Shown piece by piece: positions 1 to 5,215 of a stretch of DNA of 5,613 nucleotides. The notes under the pieces are model-generated. The model worked only from the letters and a program-made list of their open reading frames with translations, searched no databases and was not told the origin of the DNA. This DNA is from Planctomycetota bacterium (GTDB taxonomy: Bacteria > Planctomycetota > UBA1135 > GCA-002686595): NCBI GenBank assembly GCA_004296785.1, contig SCVU01000227.1, positions 1 to 5,613 on the forward strand, in the 5' to 3' direction. The position numbers and the translations under genes are program-made. How positions within the stretch are numbered: the stretch's first letter is position 1; the number at the start of each line of letters is the position of its first letter.

Positions 1-17
1 GTGTGCTCTTCCGATCT
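1..17 (+). other. Illumina TruSeq adapter remnant (non-genomic)
   Basis: The window opens with GTGTGCTCTTCCGATCT, which is identical to the last 17 bases of the standard Illumina TruSeq read-2 adapter, including the final T used in T/A ligation. Read on the other strand it is the start of the usual read-through sequence AGATCGGAAGAGCACAC. This is library sequence left on a contig end. No gene should be called across it. An open frame starting at base 1 exists only because the adapter happens to begin with GTG. Confidence 0.95.
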
Positions 18-68
18 CCGCCTCGACTTCGCCGCGTTCGCGGCGCGAACGCGGCGAAGTCGAGGCGG
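18..68. repeat. Perfect 51-base inverted repeat flush against the adapter, likely fold-back artefact
   Basis: Bases 18-41 are the exact reverse complement of bases 45-68. Bases 42 and 44 also pair, which gives 25 base pairs around a single central base at 43. The outer end of the left arm coincides exactly with the adapter junction at 17/18, and pairing stops at 69 on the other side. A biological hairpin has no reason to end exactly at an adapter. A single strand that snapped back on itself and was copied during library preparation would look just like this. I therefore think only about 42 onward is genomic. A real, very stable terminator hairpin at which the assembly stopped is the alternative. 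Confidence 0.85.
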
Positions 69-94
69 CGTCAATTCCTCCAAGTCGGCGGAAT

Positions 95-134
95 CGAGGC
101 GGGCTCGGTACATCCGAGGCGGGCTCGGTACATC
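95..134. repeat. Two perfect tandem copies of a 20-bp unit
   Basis: The unit CGAGGCGGGCTCGGTACATC occurs at 95-114 and again, without gap or mismatch, at 115-134. The periodic match extends one base to 135. It lies in the non-coding leader, about 40 bases before the first gene. A paired operator or a recent slippage duplication would both fit. Because the contig end is damaged nearby, an assembly duplication is also possible. I see no known binding-site consensus in the unit. Confidence 0.9.
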
Positions 135-158
135 CTCGTCCCCCGAAACCCCGTTCCG

Positions 159-164
159 TAAGAT
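159..164 (+). promoter_or_regulatory. Possible -10 element close to the start codon (leaderless start?)
   Basis: TAAGAT matches the TANNNT pattern of a bacterial -10 element and ends nine bases before the ATG at 174. Transcription from it would start only a few bases before the codon, giving a leaderless or nearly leaderless message. That agrees with the lack of a convincing Shine-Dalgarno sequence there. No good -35 hexamer is visible about 17 bases upstream (around 136-141). The match is short and may be chance. Confidence 0.25.
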
Positions 165-173
165 CGCCCGCCC

Positions 174-1193
174 ATGTTGCGCACTGCCCGGCGGCGTTGG
201 AGCCGCGAGCTACCCAGCCTGATCGACGGTCTCGCGCTCGGAGCGAGCGGCCCCGTCATCGTCCACGGCTACGACCAGCCCGCCGGCGGCAAGTGGATCG
301 ACAACGTGATCCCCGGTCGCCTGCTCGCGCTCGACCGCACCAGCGGTGAGATCCGCTGGAACTCGCCGTGCGAAGTCGGCTACGGGCGCGGCTTCGGCGC
401 GGGCCTCGGCTCGGAGCGCGACGTCGTCGTGCTCGGCCCCGGCCAGCAGGGCCACCGCATCGCGCGGATGAACGTCGACAACGGCGAGCTGCTCGCCGCG
501 CGCGAGATCGGCGGCTTCGACGAAGCGCGCGTCGATCCCGATCTGTGCATCTGCATCGCGCCGCGCCGCATCGCCGCGCTGCGCACGTCGACGCTCGCCG
601 AGGTCTGGACCTTCGGCGCCGGTGGCGAGCGCTATCACGGCATCGCGCGCGACGGCGACCACCTGTGGGTCGTGTACAAGAACGAGCGACTCGGCCGCCA
701 GGGCGTGCTGTGCATCGACGTCGGCAGCGGCGAGCCGATCGGTCGCCTGCTCGAGCCGCGCCAGCGCTCGATCACGGGGCTCACCGCCGAGGCCGGCCTC
801 ATCGCGATGGTCGTCTCGAACGTCGAGGAGGCGATCCCGCCGGACGCGCTGCAGAAGTCGGCGATCCCGACCGCGGGCGGCGCGCGCGTGCGCAGCGGCA
901 TCGCGCTGCTCGTGCTGTCCGCGCGCAACGGCGGCGTCGAGCGCCCGCTGTGGTGCTGCGCGCTCGAGGGCGAGCTCGAGGCCGACTTCCCGGACGTCGG
1001 GCTGCGCGCCGACAGCGGCAAGCTCTACATCGCGCGCGGCGCGACGCTCGAGGTGCGCGACCTCGTCAGCGGCCGCATGCTCGGGCAGCAGACCGTCCCC
1101 GGCCTCGACGAGCACGTCGCGTGGACGGTCGCGCACGGCGCGGTGCTGCTGGCCGAGGAAACGCGCATCTCGATCTTCGAGGTTCCGGACTAG
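174..1193 (+). CDS. PQQ-like beta-propeller repeat protein of unknown function
   Basis: This 339-residue protein has repeated strand-turn-strand units of the quinoprotein (PQQ-like) propeller type. The clearest is GRLLALDRTSGEIRW at residues 48-62. Weaker copies lie at 94-109 (ending NVDNGELLAA), 131-147, 177-190 (VLCIDVGSGEPIG), 243-260 and 291-304 (LEVRDLVSGRMLG), with a final strand at 330-339. That is roughly six or seven blades, enough for one propeller. Such domains usually act as interaction scaffolds, and only a subset bind PQQ; I see no enzyme signature. The N-terminus is Arg-rich but lacks a hydrophobic core long enough for a signal peptide, and no membrane segment is visible, so a cytoplasmic location is likely. 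An in-frame TAA at 159-161 rules out an earlier start, and ATG 174 is the first available codon. Its ribosome site is weak. The DJ-1-like gene follows after 59 bases in the same direction. Fold assignment is fairly safe; function is unknown. Confidence 0.85.
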   Translation: MLRTARRRWSRELPSLIDGLALGASGPVIVHGYDQPAGGKWIDNVIPGRLLALDRTSGEIRWNSPCEVGYGRGFGAGLGSERDVVVLGPGQQGHRIARMNVDNGELLAAREIGGFDEARVDPDLCICIAPRRIAALRTSTLAEVWTFGAGGERYHGIARDGDHLWVVYKNERLGRQGVLCIDVGSGEPIGRLLEPRQRSITGLTAEAGLIAMVVSNVEEAIPPDALQKSAIPTAGGARVRSGIALLVLSARNGGVERPLWCCALEGELEADFPDVGLRADSGKLYIARGATLEVRDLVSGRMLGQQTVPGLDEHVAWTVAHGAVLLAEETRISIFEVPD

Positions 1194-1237
1194 ACTCGCG
1201 GCCTCGATTCGACCCCCCGACGAGCGAGCGGCATTCC

Positions 1238-1244
1238 GAGAGAG
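1238..1244 (+). promoter_or_regulatory. Ribosome binding site of the DJ-1-like gene
   Basis: GAGAGAG lies eight bases before the ATG at 1253, a normal Shine-Dalgarno spacing. It supports that codon over the long upstream extension of the same frame, which runs back through the propeller gene in another frame. Confidence 0.6.
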
Positions 1245-1252
1245 CAGCATTC

Positions 1253-1837
1253 ATGGCGAAGCAGGACAGCGGCGCGAAGCAGGAGCTCGACGAGCACGGG
1301 CTCGTGATCCAGCGCTACAAGAGCATCGTGCTCGTCGTCGTTCCGGCGCGTGCGTACGCCGAGGAGACGCTGCGCTACGCGCGCTCGTCGCTCTACAACG
1401 TGCACGTCGGCACGCGCTCGGTCTCGACGGACACCAGCGGTCTGCTGAAGGGCCGCCTGCAGGACGAGTTCATGGTCGACGCGGCACTCGCGGGCGTGAA
1501 GCTCGACGAGTACTCCGGCGTGCTGTTCGTCGGCGGCGAGGGTGCGCTGGAACTCGCGTCCAACGCGGACGCGCAGCGGCTCGCGCGCGAGGCCGCGGCG
1601 GCCGGCAAGATGATCGGCGCGTGGGGCGAGGCGGTCGAGATCCTCGCGGCGGCCGGCGTGTTGCGCGGGAAGAAGGTCACCGGCGCGCCCGCGTCGAAGG
1701 CGAAGGTGCAAGCGGCCGGCGGCAAGTACACGGGCGTGCAGGTCGAGCGCGATGGATCGCTCGTGACCGCGCTCGACGATGCGGCGGGCATGCGCTTCGG
1801 CAAGGCGCTCGCGCAGATCGTCGGCATCGAAGAGTAG
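1253..1837 (+). CDS. DJ-1/PfpI-family protein lacking the nucleophilic cysteine
   Basis: The 194-residue protein has the length and order of a DJ-1/PfpI domain. A first beta strand SIVLVVVPA at residues 24-32 is followed by the acidic region AEE (36-38). Then come YSGVLFVGG (87-95, the usual YDALVIPGG position), a helix rich in Ala, and AAGVLRGKKVTG (133-144), which matches the strand after the nucleophile elbow. The end, LVTALDDAAGMRFGKALAQIVG (170-191), matches the family's C-terminal helix region. In active members the elbow reads A-x-C-H-G. Here IGAWGEAV (121-128) puts Gly125 at the Cys and Glu126 at the His position. The protein contains no cysteine at all, so protease, deglycase or redox-sensing chemistry of the family cannot work in the usual way. 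A structural, binding or chaperone-like role is more plausible (inference). No signal peptide or membrane segment is seen. The start is supported by GAGAGAG at 1238-1244. It lies 59 bases after the propeller gene, possibly in one transcript with it. Confidence 0.85.
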   Translation: MAKQDSGAKQELDEHGLVIQRYKSIVLVVVPARAYAEETLRYARSSLYNVHVGTRSVSTDTSGLLKGRLQDEFMVDAALAGVKLDEYSGVLFVGGEGALELASNADAQRLAREAAAAGKMIGAWGEAVEILAAAGVLRGKKVTGAPASKAKVQAAGGKYTGVQVERDGSLVTALDDAAGMRFGKALAQIVGIEE

Positions 1838-1839
1838 CT

Positions 1840-1854
1840 CCCGCGCCGAGCGGG
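1840..1854 (+). promoter_or_regulatory. Small hairpin just after the DJ-1-like stop
   Basis: CCCGC (1840-1844) pairs with GCGGG (1850-1854) around a five-base loop, two bases after the stop codon at 1835-1837. It is the first of three hairpins in the gap before tex. Five GC pairs are easily met by chance at this base composition, and no T-run follows, so it is only weak evidence of a terminator. Confidence 0.3.
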
Positions 1855-1879
1855 TATCCTATTCGGCCCACCTGACCCC

Positions 1880-1897
1880 GCGCGGCGAGTGCCGCGC
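1880..1897 (+). promoter_or_regulatory. Seven-pair hairpin in the tex leader
   Basis: GCGCGGC (1880-1886) and GCCGCGC (1891-1897) form a perfect all-GC stem with a four-base GAGT loop. It is the middle one of three hairpins between the DJ-1-like gene and tex. It could be part of a 5' leader fold; no T-run follows. Confidence 0.4.
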
Positions 1898-1912
1898 CCT
1901 TCGTACCCCAAC

Positions 1913-1937
1913 GAGACGCGCCGATACGGCGCGTTTC
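1913..1937 (+). promoter_or_regulatory. Strong 11-pair hairpin upstream of the tex ribosome site
   Basis: Bases 1913-1923 pair with 1927-1937 around an ATA loop. The inner eight pairs (ACGCGCCG with CGGCGCGT) are perfect, then come one G-U, one A-U and one G-C pair. The only short T-run (1934-1936) is inside the stem, so this is not a textbook intrinsic terminator. It ends 16 bases before the GGAG of tex. That position suits a leader structure affecting stability or translation of the tex message, or an attenuating terminator behind the DJ-1-like gene. Confidence 0.5.
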
Positions 1938-1953
1938 AGCGCTCCGCGCTTCT

Positions 1954-1957
1954 GGAG
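1954..1957 (+). promoter_or_regulatory. Ribosome binding site fixing the GTG start of tex
   Basis: GGAG lies seven bases before the GTG at 1965. The frame stays open back to an ATG at 1779, but that codon is inside the DJ-1-like gene. The 62 extra residues are Arg/Ser-rich and unlike the Tex N-terminus, so this site decides the start at 1965. Confidence 0.7.
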
Positions 1958-1964
1958 ACAGACC

Positions 1965-4900
1965 GTGACTTCACCGCAGATCCTGGCCGCCCTCGCCAAA
2001 GAGTTCTCCGCTCCCCCCGACTGCACCGAGGCCGTGCTCGGCCTGCTCGACCAGGGCTATGCGGCGCCGTACATCGGTCGCTTCCGGCGCGCGCAGTGCG
2101 GTGAATTCTCCGAGGGGCTCGTGCGGCGCCTGGATCTCGCGCGCAAGGAGCTCGAGGAGCTCGATCGCCGGCGCGCGACGGTGCTGCGCCTGGTCGAAGC
2201 GGCGCCGGGTCACACCGAGCGCGATCTCGAAGCGGTGCGCGCGACCTTCGACAAGTACGAGCTCGAGGACCTGCTGCTCCCGCACCGCAAGCCGGAGCTC
2301 GAGGTGCAATTCGCGCTCGACCGCGGCCTCGGCGCGCTCGCCGACGCGCTGACGCAGTCGCAGCCGCGCGGCGCGGGCGACGCGGCGAGCGACGAAGCGG
2401 AACATGCGGCGGCCGACGGCGCGGACGAGCATCCGGCGCCCGAGGAGCTCGACGATCTCGTCGAGTCGGACCTGCCGAGCCTGGATGCCGAGGCGCCGCC
2501 CGAACACGCGGCCGAGGCGTCGAGCGAGCTGCCGAGCGAGTCGGATGCGGACGCCGCGCCCGAGGCGGCGCCCGAGTCCGCGTCCGAAGCGAGCTCCGAG
2601 CCGGCGGCCGAACGCGCCGCCGAGCCCGCCGCCCCCGCGGTCGACGCCGCACTCGACGCCGCACTCGATCAGAGGGCACGCGAGACGCAGCACAAGCTCG
2701 AGCTGACCGTGAAGCTCGCGCGCGCGTGCGCGCCGTACGTGCAGACCGACCGCGGCGTGCACTCCGACGAAGAGGCGCTCAACGGCGCGATGCGCATCCT
2801 CGGCGACCGCCTCGGCCGCGACCCGCGGCTGCGCTCGGTGCTGCGCCGGATGCTGCGCCGCGAGGGACACATCCACGTGCGCCCGGCGGTCGAGGAGAAG
2901 CGCCTCGGTCGCCACAAGCCGGTGCTGCGGTTGCGCGGTCCGCTGCGCCAACTGCAAGGCGCCAAGCTGCTCGCGTTGCGCCAGGCGCAGCGCGACCGCG
3001 TCGTGCACGTGTCGATCCAGCTCGACCGCCAGCGCGCGCTCGCGAAGGTGCGCCAGGCGCTCGGCGCGCGCCTCGATCCCGATTTCCGCGACGTCCTCGA
3101 CCGCGTCGCGGCGCAGGCGCTCGATCGGCGCCTGTTGCCGATGCTCGAGGAGGACGTGCGCAACGAGCTGAAGGAGCACGCCGACGACGACGTGCTGCGC
3201 GGCATCGCGCTGCACCTGCGCTCCGTGCTGCTCGGGCCGCTGCTCGGCCGCAAGCCGGTCGCCGGCGTCGACGTCAACGCGCGCGGCGACTGGACGATCG
3301 TGTTCGTCGCCGCCGACGGTACGCCCGCCGCGAGCGAGATCCGCATCGAGCGCCGCCGCGCGGTCGTCGAGACGATCGCCGAGCCCGCGCCCGCGCCGGA
3401 ACCGGTCGTCGCCGCGCCCGCCGTGGTCGAAGCACCGGTTGCCGCCGATGCGGCCGTCGGAGCACCGGCGACCGCTGAAGCTGGAGTCGAGTCCGCCGCG
3501 TCCGAAGCGCCCGCGACCGCGGCGGCCGCGCCGGCTCCGCCGACGCCGCCCGCGCCGCGCACGAAGACGATCTACGTCGACCGCGAGCTCGCCGAGATCG
3601 GCGCCGAGCTCGCGCAGCACCTGTCGGGCACCGAGGTCGCCGCGTTCGCCGTGTCGTGCTCGAAGCAGGCGCGTCCCGCGCTCGTGCGACTGCGTGCGGC
3701 GCTGGCCGCGGCCGGCTCGCCGGCCGCCGTGATGATCGTGAACGACGCGGGGCTCACGACCTACGCGAACTCCGAGCTGGCGCGCAAGGAACTCGGCGCG
3801 CTGCCGGTGCCCGCGCGCATGGCCGTGTCGCTCGCGCGCCGGCTGCAGGATCCGCTGCCCGAGCTGTCGAAGGTCGATCCGCGCCATCTCGGCCTCGGGC
3901 CGGAGACGGCGCTCGTGACGAAGGCCGCGCTCAAGCGCGTGCTCGCCGAGACGATCGAGTCGGCGGTGGCGTTCGTCGGCACCGAGCTCAACACGGCGCC
4001 CGAGTCCGTGCTGCGCCACGTGCCCGGCCTGTCGGCCGAGCTCGCGGCGAAGCTGATCGCGCGCCGCAACGAGAAGCCGTTCGAGAGCCGCGAGGATCTC
4101 CGCGCGAGCGGCATCCTGACCGACGTGCAGTGGGCGTCCGCGGTCGCGTGCCTGCGCGTGCCGAGTTCGGCCGAGCCGCTCGACGCGACCGGCCTGCACC
4201 CCGAGCAGTACGAGCTCGGTCGCAAGATGCTCGACGTCGTCGGCGGCGCCGTGCCCGGCGCGCAGGGTCTGTTCCACGCGCTGCGCAACATCCGCCCCGA
4301 GCAGCTCGGCGAGCTCGCGCAGACGCTCGACGAAGCGACGTTCCGCGACGTCGTGCGCGAGCTCGCGAACGCCGGCCGCGATTCGCGGCTGCGCCTGTTC
4401 CTGCCGCGCCTCTTGCCGGCGGACACCGACCCGAAGACGCTCACGCCCGATCAGGTCGTCGAGGGGCTCGTGTCGAACGTCGCGGGGTTCGCGGCGTTCG
4501 TCGACATCGGCCTGGAGCGCGATGCGCTGATCCACATCAGCGAGATCTCCGAGCGCTACGTGCGCGACGCGCGCGAGATGCTGGCGATCGGCCAGTGGGT
4601 GCGCGCGCGCGTCGTCGAAGCGACGGGTCAGCGCGTGACGCTGTCGCTGCGCAACGTGCCCGAGCGCCAGCGCGTGCGCGTGCCGGGCGCCGAAGGCGAG
4701 CGCGGCCAGGGCGGCGGGCGGCGCTTCGAGCGCGGCGGCGCACCCGGTGGTCCGGGTGAAGGCCGCGGCGATCGCGCGGGCGGCGGCGGACGCGGCGGTG
4801 GTCGCGGCGGCTACGACCGCGGTCGCGGCGGACGCGGCGACGCTCCGCGCGAGGAGCGCAAGGATCAGGGCTTCGTGCGCGCCGCGCAGACGCGCCGCGA

Positions 4901-5135
4901 CGGCATGGTCGTCGGCGGCGGCGAGCGCAAGCGCGGCGGAGGTCGCGGCGGCGGCGCCGGCGGCGGCTTCAGCGGAGGCGGCGGCTTCGGCGGCCGCGGC
5001 GGCAAGAGCGGCGATCGCGGTCCGCGCGACGAATACGATCCGCAGGCGATCCGCGAGGCGAGCAAGTCGACCGCGTTCCGGCCGTTCGCGTCGTTCTTCA
5101 AGAAGACCGAAGGCGAAGCGCCGGCCGAGAGCTAG
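1965..5135 (+). CDS. Divergent Tex-family S1 RNA-binding protein with acidic insert and RGG tail
   Basis: Tex proteins are cytoplasmic nucleic-acid-binding factors linked to transcription and RNA metabolism. This one has 1056 residues against about 770 in E. coli. Residues 1-137 match the N-terminal helical region: YAAPYIGRFRR, the ELEELDRRR helix and YELEDLLLPHRK at 98-109. An acidic low-complexity insert follows at 138-225 (about 27 Asp/Glu, one Arg, no Lys). The helical region resumes, with DRGVHSDEEAL matching a typical Tex segment. The YqgF/RNase H-like domain starts near 433. It is degenerate: AGVDVNARGD stands where GLDPGxRTG is usual, and VSCSKQ (563-568) stands for GNGTAS. A 60-residue Ala/Pro insert (473-532) splits it. 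The next parts are well kept: YANSELA at 600-606, ARRLQDPLPELSKVDP at 624-639, a helix-hairpin-helix region at about 676-732 and an S1 domain at about 826-896. The tail from about 901 is Gly/Arg-rich with seven RGG triplets and ends in a less repetitive segment, TAFRPFASFFKK. GTG is chosen for its GGAG site. The gene follows the DJ-1-like gene after 127 bases. The family is certain; whether it is the genome's main Tex or a paralogue is open, so I give no symbol. Confidence 0.93.
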   Translation: MTSPQILAALAKEFSAPPDCTEAVLGLLDQGYAAPYIGRFRRAQCGEFSEGLVRRLDLARKELEELDRRRATVLRLVEAAPGHTERDLEAVRATFDKYELEDLLLPHRKPELEVQFALDRGLGALADALTQSQPRGAGDAASDEAEHAAADGADEHPAPEELDDLVESDLPSLDAEAPPEHAAEASSELPSESDADAAPEAAPESASEASSEPAAERAAEPAAPAVDAALDAALDQRARETQHKLELTVKLARACAPYVQTDRGVHSDEEALNGAMRILGDRLGRDPRLRSVLRRMLRREGHIHVRPAVEEKRLGRHKPVLRLRGPLRQLQGAKLLALRQAQRDRVVHVSIQLDRQRALAKVRQALGARLDPDFRDVLDRVAAQALDRRLLPMLEEDVRNELKEHADDDVLRGIALHLRSVLLGPLLGRKPVAGVDVNARGDWTIVFVAADGTPAASEIRIERRRAVVETIAEPAPAPEPVVAAPAVVEAPVAADAAVGAPATAEAGVESAASEAPATAAAAPAPPTPPAPRTKTIYVDRELAEIGAELAQHLSGTEVAAFAVSCSKQARPALVRLRAALAAAGSPAAVMIVNDAGLTTYANSELARKELGALPVPARMAVSLARRLQDPLPELSKVDPRHLGLGPETALVTKAALKRVLAETIESAVAFVGTELNTAPESVLRHVPGLSAELAAKLIARRNEKPFESREDLRASGILTDVQWASAVACLRVPSSAEPLDATGLHPEQYELGRKMLDVVGGAVPGAQGLFHALRNIRPEQLGELAQTLDEATFRDVVRELANAGRDSRLRLFLPRLLPADTDPKTLTPDQVVEGLVSNVAGFAAFVDIGLERDALIHISEISERYVRDAREMLAIGQWVRARVVEATGQRVTLSLRNVPERQRVRVPGAEGERGQGGGRRFERGGAPGGPGEGRGDRAGGGGRGGGRGGYDRGRGGRGDAPREERKDQGFVRAAQTRRDGMVVGGGERKRGGGRGGGAGGGFSGGGGFGGRGGKSGDRGPRDEYDPQAIREASKSTAFRPFASFFKKTEGEAPAES
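2643..2666 (+). repeat. 12-bp tandem duplication at the end of the acidic insert
   Basis: GACGCCGCACTC is present twice head to tail (2643-2654 and 2655-2666), encoding DAAL-DAAL in the Tex-like protein. It is in frame and marks the junction between the acidic insert and the conserved helical region, consistent with growth of the insert by slippage. Confidence 0.85.
4656..5132 (+). other. Gly/Arg-rich (RGG-box) tail of the Tex-like protein
   Basis: The coding region after the S1 domain turns into runs of ggc, cgc and gcg codons giving Gly-rich sequence with seven RGG triplets (in ERGGA, GRGGG, GRGGY, GRGGR, KRGGG, GRGGGA and GRGGK contexts). RGG boxes are known RNA-binding, flexible segments. 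Many bacterial Tex proteins have a short Gly/Arg-rich end, but this one covers roughly 120 residues before the sequence becomes more varied (DEYDPQAIREASKSTAFRPF). Confidence 0.85.
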
Positions 5136-5215
5136 CGCGCGTCGCGCCGCAATACGAGCGCGCGTCGCGTTCCAACACGAGCGCGCGTCGCGCTACGAAC
5201 CCAGCGCGCGGCGCA
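5134..5215. repeat. 23-base-period repeats spanning the gap between two convergent genes
   Basis: The 13-base core AGCGCGCGTCGCG occurs identically at 5134, 5157 and 5180, and a two-mismatch copy (AGCGCGCGGCGCA) begins at 5203. The spacing is exactly 23 bases each time. The 10-base spacers differ: CCGCAATACG, TTCCAACACG, CTACGAACCC. The first copy includes the last two bases of the tex stop codon, and the third overlaps the minus-strand stop at 5193-5195. Each core can fold as GCGCG-CGT-CGCGC: perfectly in copies one and three, with one G-U pair in copy two. Confidence 0.85.
5135..5194. terminator. Possible bidirectional terminator made of three mini-hairpins
   Basis: Three small GC stems lie between the converging stops: 5135-5139 with 5143-5147, 5158-5162 with 5166-5170, and 5180-5185 with 5189-5194. 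Each has a three-base loop. Because the cores are nearly palindromic they fold on both strands, as needed where two genes converge. There is no T-run on either strand, so they do not fit the standard intrinsic terminator, and short GC stems arise readily by chance here. Placement is the main support. Confidence 0.35.

Noticed and set aside
1..222. A plus-strand frame of 73 residues starting at the first base
   Set aside because: It begins in adapter sequence, runs through the inverted repeat and overlaps the start of the propeller gene in another frame; its composition is Arg/Ser-rich with no domain.
210..1250. A 346-residue minus-strand frame opposite the propeller gene
   Set aside because: Arg/Asp/Ala-rich without domain signal, a shadow of the plus-strand gene whose propeller repeats are clear.
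368..1837. A long upstream extension of the DJ-1-like frame, as if fused to an N-terminal region
   Set aside because: The upstream part is an Arg-rich shadow of the propeller gene. The family match and the GAGAGAG site both point to the start at 1253.
1855..1860. TATCCT as a -10 element for tex
   Set aside because: It resembles a -10 hexamer but has no -35 partner at the right distance and overlaps no other signal.
1779..1964. An earlier ATG start for the Tex-like gene
   Set aside because: It would add 62 Arg/Ser-rich residues overlapping the DJ-1-like gene. Similarity to Tex starts right after GTG 1965, which has a well-placed GGAG.
1971..4535. An 854-residue open frame on the minus strand opposite tex
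   Set aside because: In very GC-rich DNA the strand opposite a real gene often stays open. The product is Arg/Leu-rich with no recognisable domain, while the plus frame matches Tex from end to end.
5134..5215. CRISPR-like array
   Set aside because: The 13-base repeats and 10-base spacers are far too short, and no cas gene is nearby.
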